Positions 52,697 to 60,500 of a DNA stretch of 64,000 nt are shown in pieces (the stretch's first letter is position 1; each line of letters starts with the position of its first letter). The DNA is from an uncultured Prevotellaceae bacterium (GTDB lineage: Bacteria; Bacteroidota; Bacteroidia; Bacteroidales; Muribaculaceae). The notes beneath the pieces were generated by a model, which had not been told where the DNA came from, ran no database searches, and saw only the letters and a list, made by a program, of their open reading frames with translations. The stretch lies in assembly GCA_900318645.1 (NCBI GenBank), contig ONLH01000006.1, forward strand, positions 22,977 through 86,976, given 5' to 3'. The position numbers and the translations under genes were made by a program.

Positions 52697-55600
52697 TTAC
52701 TGGAAGGCGTTCTCGCTCAGGCCCTTGCCTCCGATGGCGAGGTCCTTCATGTATTCGGGAACGGGCTTACCCAGGTACTTGTCCACATAGAGCTTAGCAA
52801 GGTATTGACCAAGCATGAAGCCGTGGCCACGTAGGCCTGTGAGCAGACCCACTTCAGGATCAATGATGTAGCGCGGCTCGATGTAGTAACCGGCCCAGAC
52901 GGCATGGAAGCCGACATTAGCCAGGTTAGGAATCCACTGAGCAAACATCTCGCTCACAATCTTGAGGAAAGCCTGGCTGTTGTACTTCAGGTTCTGGCGT
53001 GCCTCATAGGGGTCGCAGTCGGGTGACGCGCAACCAATGATCTGTCCAGTGTGCAGGAATTGCTGACCGTAAACGGCGTTGAAGCCCTTGTAGTGACGAC
53101 GGTCGATAATCATGTCGAGCGAGTCACCGTTGACGCCCATGTTGGGCAATCGGCGGGTGATGAATGCCTGGTGCTTGACAGGATAAAGCTGAGTGTCGAT
53201 GCCAAGCATATCGGCAAACTTCTCTGAGCCCCAACCCATAGCATTGACAAAGTGGTCGCAGGTAAATTCAACATAGTGCTTATCGTGACGACGCACCAGC
53301 ACACGGTATTTGTCACCGACACGCTGAACGCTCAGCACCTCACAGTCTTCAAGCACCTCGCCACCATGCTGCTTGCCCACGGTGCGTACATAGTCGATGG
53401 TGCGTCCCGGCGTGGCCTGCCAGCAGTTCTCTGAAATCAAGGCGTGACTGTAGATATTGTCGTTGGGATTCCAGTAAGGCGAGATTTTCTCGGTGAAGTC
53501 CTTGCGGTCAATCATGTAGGCTTCGCTCCAGGCACGAGAGGCGTCGAGGGAACGATAGGTGGCATCATCGTGAACGAGGTTGACATAGCGGGTCATCTTC
53601 AGGTCGATGTTGCAATGCTGCTGGTCGTCACGGAAGATTTCCAGGTTGTGCATAGCGATGTCGCTGATGTCAGGGTTGGAGAAGGCGGGACGACCGCCAC
53701 CGATGCAACGCCACGTTGAACCGCGGTCATAGTTGACCAGGATGACGCGCTTGCCGGCCTCGGCAAAGTAACGGAATGCTGCGCTACCTGCCATACCGCC
53801 ACCAGCAACGATAATCTCGGTCTCGGCTTTTTCAATGACTGAGCCGTGCTCAAAGACGAAGGTCTCCTTACTATCACCGTTGTAAACATCGCCCAGAGTA
53901 ACCTGGTTGGCCAGCGGAGCACGCGGTGTGCTGTCACCGGTCACTTCGATGCCATGGGCACGCAGGATCTGCTTGGCGCGCGATACGCAGCGCTTGCCAC
54001 GGCAGGGACCCATACCCATGCGGGTGGTATGCTTGAGTTCGTCCACCGAGATGAACTTGCGGTCACCAATCAGAGCAAGCAGGGTCTTTACATCCACATC
54101 CTCGCAATGGCAGACGAAGGACTTGCCTTCCTCGGCATCGGTGAGGGGGCGCAGGTTCAGCGGCTCGGGATAGCGCTCCTTGAGGATGAAGCCTTTGACT
54201 TGATTCAGGTCTTCCACCTGGGTGGCCTGAACGCGGGCGACATTGGTCTTGTTGTCTTTCTTGAGCACTTTCTCGATGGTGCCCTCGCCCACCTTGGCGC
54301 CGTTGTCATCAACCAGGAAGACTTCTTTGCCCTCTTCTACCTCATACTCTACAGGCAGGAACACCACATTCTTGCGCTTGTCGTAGCCAAAGATGGCCAG
54401 ACCCGGGCAGTGGTTCACGCACTGCATACAGCCGATGCACTTGTCGTAGTCAACCATCGGCACTGATGACGTGGTGGGCTTGGTGATGGCACCCTGCGGA
54501 CAGGCAAAGGTACAGGGGTTGCAAGCGAACCCATAGAGACAGTTGATCTGTACATAGGGTTTCAAGGCCATGCGCTCCTCATCGGGGATGCGCGGGACGT
54601 CGAGCAGACGCACGGGGCGCTGCTGCGAGTCGATATACTGGCGGGAAACTTCCAAATAATCTTCATAAGAGAAACGGAGGCCCAATTCCTGAGCCACCTC
54701 ATAAGCCACCTGACGGCCACGGAGCACGGCACTGGTACCCTCACCGATGCGTACGGCATCACCAGCACCATAGACGTTGCGGCCGAAGACCGAGCGGCCC
54801 TTCACGAGCAGTTGATTATCGGGAATTAGACCCGTGCAGATGTTGATGATGTCAATATCGTCAATCACGCGCTCGGTGCCAGGAATAGGCTGGAAATTCT
54901 TGCATTCGGCAATGACAGCACCGGTAACTCCAGTGTAGTCATCGTTGGGGATGGCGCGGATGAGCACGTGTGATGTCATGATGGGGATGCCCAAACGGCG
55001 CACACGGTTGGCCTGCACGGGGAAACCACCCTCGTGATCCATACCCTCGATGATGGCCTTGATGGTTGCTCCGGCCTGCATGGCCTGGTAGCTGGTGAGG
55101 TAGCCGATGTTACCGGCGCCCACGGTGAGCACGCGCTTGCCCAGCAGGGTGTGCTCCTGGTTCATCATCTTCTGGAACACCGCTGCGGTGTAAACACCGG
55201 GAACATCATCGTTCTCGAACACGGGCATAAACGGCACGGCACCAGTGGCCACTACCAGATGGTCGGCGTCGATATAGCTTACCTCCTGGGTGACGATGTT
55301 CTTCAGGGCGATACGGCGACCTTCTAGCAGATCCCACACGGTATTGTTGAGCAGGATGCCGTCATGGTTGTCGCCGGCGAGTGTTTTGGCTATGTCAAAA
55401 CCACGCATGCCACCGAACTTCTGCTCCTTCTCAAAGAAGAAGAACTGGTGGGTCTGCATATTGAACTGGCCACCCTCGGTAGCGTTGTTGTCCACCACAA
55501 TGTTGGGGATTCCCAGTGCGGTGAGCTGCTCGCGGCATGCCAGTCCGGCAGGGCCACCGCCGATGATGGCAACCGTGGTCTTGTAAATCTTGGTTTCACT

Positions 55601-55918
55601 AGCTGAACGGGCCTTACCCTCAGGCATGTAGTCCTTGGGAATCTCGCGCACCTCTTTCACACCGTCAACGCTGGTGATGCAGATGCGGCGTACCTGGCCG
55701 TCAACAAGCATTTCGCAGGCACCGCACTTGCCGATACCGCACTCCAGGCTGCGATTGCGGCCTGTGGTACTGTGGCTGTGCACAATCAGTCCTGCCTGAT
55801 GAAGGGCGGCAGCAATGGTTTTGCCTTTCTGACCGCGAACGGTTCTCCCCTCAAACTGGAATTCCACATAGTCTTCTTTGGGAAGGTCAAGAATAGGATG
55901 ATTTTCTATCTTATACAT
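52697..55918 (-). CDS. Single-chain FAD/iron-sulfur oxidoreductase (sarcosine oxidase / hydroxyproline dehydrogenase-like fusion)
   Basis: 1073 residues from the ATG at 55916-55918 (in-frame ATGs exist up to 55966). Five modules in order. (1) A 2Fe-2S ferredoxin-like domain (15-95) with ECGIGKCGAC and a later Cys (60, 65, 68, 80), like SoxA/LhpF. (2) A FAD/NAD module from about 115 (AIIGGGPAGLA at 118-128, ATGAVPFMPVF). (3) Two 4Fe-4S motifs near 460-500 (CNPCTFACPQG, CIGCMQCVNHCPG). (4) A BFD-type 2Fe-2S domain near 603-645 (CHCEDVD, GMGPCRGKRC). (5) A D-amino-acid-oxidase module from about 705 (VAGGGMAGSAAFRYFAEAGK) to 1045. These are the alpha, gamma and beta subunits of heterotrimeric sarcosine/opine/D-hydroxyproline dehydrogenases joined in one polypeptide. 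The likely reaction is oxidation of an N-alkyl amino acid or imino acid, with electrons passed along the clusters. The substrate is unknown. Confidence 0.85.
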   Translation of the reverse strand: MYKIENHPILDLPKEDYVEFQFEGRTVRGQKGKTIAAALHQAGLIVHSHSTTGRNRSLECGIGKCGACEMLVDGQVRRICITSVDGVKEVREIPKDYMPEGKARSASETKIYKTTVAIIGGGPAGLACREQLTALGIPNIVVDNNATEGGQFNMQTHQFFFFEKEQKFGGMRGFDIAKTLAGDNHDGILLNNTVWDLLEGRRIALKNIVTQEVSYIDADHLVVATGAVPFMPVFENDDVPGVYTAAVFQKMMNQEHTLLGKRVLTVGAGNIGYLTSYQAMQAGATIKAIIEGMDHEGGFPVQANRVRRLGIPIMTSHVLIRAIPNDDYTGVTGAVIAECKNFQPIPGTERVIDDIDIINICTGLIPDNQLLVKGRSVFGRNVYGAGDAVRIGEGTSAVLRGRQVAYEVAQELGLRFSYEDYLEVSRQYIDSQQRPVRLLDVPRIPDEERMALKPYVQINCLYGFACNPCTFACPQGAITKPTTSSVPMVDYDKCIGCMQCVNHCPGLAIFGYDKRKNVVFLPVEYEVEEGKEVFLVDDNGAKVGEGTIEKVLKKDNKTNVARVQATQVEDLNQVKGFILKERYPEPLNLRPLTDAEEGKSFVCHCEDVDVKTLLALIGDRKFISVDELKHTTRMGMGPCRGKRCVSRAKQILRAHGIEVTGDSTPRAPLANQVTLGDVYNGDSKETFVFEHGSVIEKAETEIIVAGGGMAGSAAFRYFAEAGKRVILVNYDRGSTWRCIGGGRPAFSNPDISDIAMHNLEIFRDDQQHCNIDLKMTRYVNLVHDDATYRSLDASRAWSEAYMIDRKDFTEKISPYWNPNDNIYSHALISENCWQATPGRTIDYVRTVGKQHGGEVLEDCEVLSVQRVGDKYRVLVRRHDKHYVEFTCDHFVNAMGWGSEKFADMLGIDTQLYPVKHQAFITRRLPNMGVNGDSLDMIIDRRHYKGFNAVYGQQFLHTGQIIGCASPDCDPYEARQNLKYNSQAFLKIVSEMFAQWIPNLANVGFHAVWAGYYIEPRYIIDPEVGLLTGLRGHGFMLGQYLAKLYVDKYLGKPVPEYMKDLAIGGKGLSENAFQ

Positions 55919-56006
55919 GATAACTGGTTTAATGGTTATTGTTTTTAGAGTCATTTTATCTCCCATCGGGAGGCAAACGGTAATCCTTTTTTATTTCATA
56001 AGTGAT

Positions 56007-56102
56007 GCAGCACTTGAGTGAATTAGTGAAATATAACATACTGTACGACAATAAGTTGCACAACATTCGCCAAGTCAGAGATTTCACCTAATTAAGTGCT
56101 GC
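56007..56102 (-). promoter_or_regulatory. Long hairpin in the leader of the FAD/Fe-S oxidoreductase gene
   Basis: GCAGCACTT (56007-56015), a 5-base bulge, AATTAG and TGAAAT (to 56032) pair with ATTTCACCTAATTAAGTGCT plus GC (56081-56102) around a 48-base loop. The two halves match over 21 positions apart from the bulge and one extra base. If transcription starts at the TAAATTTG box near 56140 the hairpin lies mid-leader, 90-180 bases before the start codon. Confidence 0.75.
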
Positions 56103-56139
56103 ACACAAATCAAAAAAAGCAAAAACTCTGACGACTGGG

Positions 56140-56147
56140 CAAATTTA
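56140..56147 (-). promoter_or_regulatory. Possible -7 box of the FAD/Fe-S oxidoreductase gene
   Basis: Minus-strand TAAATTTG followed by CCCAGTCG. It fits the consensus and would give a leader of about 215 bases. No good -33 box. A closer, less perfect TACCG-TTTG lies at 55972-55980. Confidence 0.45.
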
Positions 56148-56213
56148 CATATATTTCCCGATTTATAAGCCAGTGAAGATAAAAAAAGTGAATAAAAAGC
56201 CTCAAACGCAATC

Positions 56214-56407
56214 ATTGGCAACCGGTGAAACGTGGCACTCCAACATCGACTGCCTTTTCGTTCACCGATTGGCACCCAAAAATTACATCAAAAGAACCGT
56301 CCCTTTTTTACATTGGCAACCGTGAAACGCGGCAGTCCAAAGCCGACTGCCTTTTCGTTCACCGATTGGCACCAAAAATTACATCAAAAGAACCGTCCCT
56401 TTTTTAC
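56214..56407. repeat. Tandem repeat of two 98-base units
   Basis: Unit 1 is 56214-56311 and unit 2 is 56312-56407, beginning ATTGGCAACCG and ending GAACCGTCCCTTTTTTAC. They differ by a few substitutions and two single-base indels. Each holds GGCAGTCC/GACTGCC-type inverted arms (7 bases in unit 2). The array ends two bases before the stop of the gene at 56409. On the minus strand each unit starts with a poly-A run and GGGACGGTTC. Two units and no spacers rule out a CRISPR array. Confidence 0.88.
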
Positions 56408-56408
56408 G

Positions 56409-57299
56409 TTAGTTTTGGTTTAACAGCAAGTTGATGAGCGAAGTGACATCGGCAATGCTGACTTTTCCGTCTTCATAAACATCGGCGTTCACCAAGCACA
56501 GATCAGTAGGATCTCCGCTCAACAGGTAGTTAATCAGGGAATTCACATCCATGATACTCACATTCTCATCACCGTTGACATCGCCGAGCATCCTCCCATA
56601 AGTGTAACCTATCTCGGTAACGGGCAGTTCGACGTTGGTGCCACAACCCAGCATGGCGGTGGCATCGGGGAAGTGGTCTCCCATAGCGTAGTCAACAAAA
56701 CTGGTCCAGTTGTCGGTGTAGGTCATCGCCTTGCCACGAATGCCCGAGGTGTAGAAGGGAGCATAGTCACTGCCCATGGTGCAGTTGTCATCGTCCTCGG
56801 CATCAAAGATAATTGTCACGAGCAAGCTCTTGCCATACGTGAAGTTGAAGGGTTCTTGTATTTCCATAACAAGAGACTGGTCTTCGCCATAGCATTCAAG
56901 AAGTTCTATGTCATATCGACCTTCAGCGACAAGTTCGCCCAGAGTGAAGAACTGTTTTACACCATCTTCATTGACGGCAAACTCGGTGGCATCGATTTCC
57001 TGAAGATAAACCTTAGCATCACGGACTATCTCCTCAAAAGATTCACAGTGAAACCTAAAATTCAGATATTTGATCTGAATGCCATCCTTGCCTTCCATCC
57101 TGGTCAGCAGATCGGGCGTGTAAATCATCTGTGCACCGGTGTGAGCCAAATAGAAGTTGGTCGGGGCCATGTCAAAGTAGGAGCCGTTGTAAGTCTCGGT
57201 AGGGTTGTAATAGTCTCCCACCTCGATCCAACCTTCGAACTGGGCGTGGGCCGTCATTGCCAGTGCAGCGACAAAGAAAAGAGATAATAATTTCTTCAT
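56409..57299 (-). CDS. Secreted protein with C-terminal dockerin pair, unknown function
   Basis: 296 residues. Signal peptide 1-19 (LLSLFFVAALAMTAHA). Residues 20-220 are a beta-rich domain I do not recognise, with many aromatic and acidic residues (GWIEVGDYYNPTETYNGSYF, LNFRFHCESFEEIVRDAKVY, SLLVTIIFDAEDDDNCTMGS). The second half of such sequences often forms a jelly-roll. The C-terminal 60 residues are two dockerin-like repeats (GDVNGDENVSIMDVNSLINY, then ADVYEDGKVSIADVTSLINL) with the Asp positions of a calcium loop. It likely goes to the cell surface or outside. It has its own promoter. Confidence 0.72.
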   Translation of the reverse strand: MKKLLSLFFVAALAMTAHAQFEGWIEVGDYYNPTETYNGSYFDMAPTNFYLAHTGAQMIYTPDLLTRMEGKDGIQIKYLNFRFHCESFEEIVRDAKVYLQEIDATEFAVNEDGVKQFFTLGELVAEGRYDIELLECYGEDQSLVMEIQEPFNFTYGKSLLVTIIFDAEDDDNCTMGSDYAPFYTSGIRGKAMTYTDNWTSFVDYAMGDHFPDATAMLGCGTNVELPVTEIGYTYGRMLGDVNGDENVSIMDVNSLINYLLSGDPTDLCLVNADVYEDGKVSIADVTSLINLLLNQN

Positions 57300-57317
57300 A
57301 ATTAATGGAGTTTAAAT

Positions 57318-57346
57318 GTTAACTATGTGAATAACAACAGGTTCAT
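57318..57346 (-). promoter_or_regulatory. Conserved leader motif (shared with 52492-52521)
   Basis: GTTAACTATGTGAATAACAA and GGTTCAT, 19 of 20 and 7 of 7 identical to the copy before the other dockerin-protein gene, and 19 bases from the start codon. Confidence 0.7.
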
Positions 57347-57387
57347 TGACAGATTACACATCAAATAGAACGAACCGGAATCACCCA

Positions 57388-57395
57388 CAAAAATA
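57388..57395 (-). promoter_or_regulatory. -7 box of the gene at 56409-57299
   Basis: Minus-strand TATTTTTG followed by TGGGTG. The leader is about 80 bases. Confidence 0.5.
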
Positions 57396-57506
57396 CAAAA
57401 AACACAATAAACTAACCCGAAAAAAAGACAAAAAGAAACACAACCACCATTTCCGGCAGTTGCGTTTCATAGAAGTTATACATTTCGTCGTGTTGGGAAG
57501 ATATGG

Positions 57507-60500
57507 CTATTCTTGCGATACGCGCACAGCACGCACCTTGCAGCTACTATTGCGGGGGGACCACATGAGGTACCATACCGTGCCATTTGCTTCAAGAGAG
57601 CGGCCCATGGCGTAGAATTGGACACCGGCGTTAAGCGTACGTGACCAATAATCTTCAGGAGCAGGCAAGAAGATGCTGTTGCCGTTAGGACCGATAATCA
57701 AACGGCCTTCCACACCGTTCATCTTCGTCCGCTTCCAAGTACATTCCTCCTCCAACTCTGCCAACTGCTCGTCGCTAGGCATGCACCATGATGGACCCCA
57801 GTTCACCCAGGCGGCATCGTCTTCTGGATCCAGTTCGGTCTTGCCATCGACCGTGCCATAGTTGGCATTTGTGCAATACTTCGTCAATTTGGTGAAGCTA
57901 CCGTCACACCACTTGTAGTCGGTCCATTCACAGTACATCATGGGATCGGTCATACCCCAAACGAAGCTGTCGCCGAATTCCTCGGGGCTGTTGGCACCCA
58001 CGTTGCACGTCGCCCACAGCGTGCCACTGGACAGGCCCAGGTCAACGGCATCCTGCTGCGGAACAACATCAGGAAATACAAGAACAGAGATTGGGATAAC
58101 GGTCTGGCTGCCATCCATCGCTAAGATGAAGGTCGCATTACCGTTGAATTGTCCTGATGTGGTCGCTGTGAACGATACCGCCACCCTGACACAGAGGCCA
58201 GCCGGTATCTCAATGGTTGTGCTCGAAACAGTGACACCCCCCTGCACGAAAGAGAATGGTCCATCAACCGAAGCCCTGAACATGACGAGTTCATTGGAGC
58301 CGTTGACGATGGTCAGATAACCTGTACATGTATTTCCGATGCTAGCAATACCCAAGTCAAGGCTCTTCTGCTCGATGTAGATATTGTCAAGTGACATGCA
58401 CACAGGACGCACTGTATATCCGTAGCTGCGACGGACTTCTGAACAGGTACTCCACAACGAATTGAATTCACAGCTGACAGCGTGAGTTGATTCCCCGGAG
58501 GGGCTGAGCGTTCGGGACCAATAGTTGCCATCTCGGCCTGGATATTGATACGAGCTACCCGCGGCAGGCAGGAATATCGTGTTCCCGTTGGGACCAGTGA
58601 CCAAATAACCGTTCACACCGTTTCTTGTTATCCACCTCCATGAACATTCGTTTCTCAGTTCGTCCTGCTGTTCCAGGGACGGCATGCGCCACGTCGGTCC
58701 ACAGTTTACCCAGGCGGCATCATCTTGAGGATCAAGCTCGGTAACGCCATCGACTATGCCATACTCGCTATTGGTGCAGTACTTTGTCAACATGCCTTCA
58801 GTGCCGTAGGTCCACTTGTAGTTGTCCCAGCTATAGTCATCCTTGGGCTTTGTTTCTCCCCAAGCGAAATAATCGCCTAATTCCTCCGGACTGGCAGCAC
58901 CGACGTTTCTCGTCGCCCACAGAGTGCCACTGGGCAGACCCAGGTCAACGTAATCCTGTCCAAGGTCGGAATAGGCTCCGACGTGGACCGGGATAGCACA
59001 CTCACCTCCATCGAGGGCAGGGTGCGTGAAAATCACATGACCGTCGTATTCTCCTGGAGCAGATGAGGTGAACATCACCGTCACTCGGGCGCAGGATTTA
59101 CCTGGTACCTCGATAGTCAGGCTCGAAGCGCTGCCCTCTCCCTGTTGGAACAAGAAAGGCTCATCAATCGTAGCCGTCAAGGTTAAGGATTCATCGGTAC
59201 AGTTGACGATGGTCAGTTCGCCTGTGCTTGTCTCACCGACGAGCTCAACCCCCAAGTCAAGGCTCTGCTGATCGATGTAAACATCACTTAAAGACGCACG
59301 CACAGCACGGACACTGTATCCCAACTCGCGGAACATGTGGTTGCTGCTCAAACCTGAAGAAGTAAGGTCCATTTCGTAGGAGTAAATCGGCCCGTCTGGA
59401 TTTGCGGCAATATTAAGCGAGCGCGACCAATAATCGCCAGCTATGCTAGGGTTTGCGGGATGATTACCGGTAACGTAGCCTGCGGCGGGCAAGAACATGG
59501 TGTTGCCATTAGGTCCGATGACCAAACAACCGGGGATGCCATTCAAACTTGTCCACCGACTACTGCAATTAGTACGCAGTTCGCTAATTTGGTCTATCGT
59601 TGGCATGCGCCACATCGGGCCCCAGTTCACCCAGGCGGCATCGTCTTCAGGATCCAGTTCCATCTTGTTGTCAACAGTGCCATAATTGCTATCAGTGCAG
59701 TATTTCGTCAGCGAATAAGCATTGCCGTCACACCACTTGTAGGTGCTCAAGTCATAGTAATCCTTGGGTTCAATTTCGCCCCAGGCGAAGTAATCGCCAT
59801 ATTCCTCAAGGCTTTTGGCGCCGATGTTGCAGGTCGCCCACAGCGTGCCACTGGGCAGCCCCAGGTCAACATATTCCTGTTCATGGTCGATATTGTTGAC
59901 GGCTATAGCATGGATTGGGATAACGCTCTGACCGCCATCAAATGCGGGGTTCAGGAAGGTCACGGTGCCATTGAATTCGCCTGGAGTAGTCGCTGTGAAC
60001 ATCACGGTGACCGAGGCAATTGAATTGCTTGGCACCACGACGGTCATGCTCGTTGCACTGCCCTCTTCTTGCACTAACGAGAAAGGTGCATCGGTGGTGA
60101 CCGTCAAGGTCTTTTCCTCCTTGCTATTATTAATGACGGTCAGTTTGCCAGTGCATGTGGTTCCGATAAAGGCTCCACCTATGTCAAGGTTCTGCCGCTC
60201 GATGTAGAGGCTCTGGCTATCGGCTTCAGGCATGCGCACTGCACGGACCGGACATCCACTGGCGCGCCAATTGATATGGCTATAATTGCCGTAGTTTGTC
60301 GAAGCAGCGTACATATAGTAGGCTCCATCCGGATTGTCTGTGTCGAGCATGCCCGACCAATAGGCAGCAGAGAAGCCCTGGTCAGGAAAAGAATAGTCAT
60401 ACATGTCCGCAGCAGGCAAGAACAAGCTGTTGCCGTTGGGACCGGTGAGCTGGAAGCCAGACACGCCGTTCCTCGACATTTTCTCCCAAGTGCACATTTG

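Larger units (their letters stand above)
55967..56408. other. Non-coding region with structured leader and tandem repeat
   Basis: Between two minus-strand genes, with no credible reading frame. From the oxidoreductase start outward it holds a TACCG-TTTG near-box (55972-55980), the inverted repeat at 56007-56102, a TAAATTTG box (56140-56147) and a two-unit 98-base tandem repeat (56214-56407) that lies just after the next gene's stop. Each element has its own entry. Confidence 0.8.

Noticed and set aside
56214-56407. Short CRISPR array
   Set aside because: The two 98-base units are contiguous, with no variable spacers and no cas genes.
56232-56434. Small plus-strand open frames across the 98-base tandem repeat
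   Set aside because: Two different frames stay open across both units, as expected of a repeat whose length is not tied to codons. No ribosome or promoter signal.
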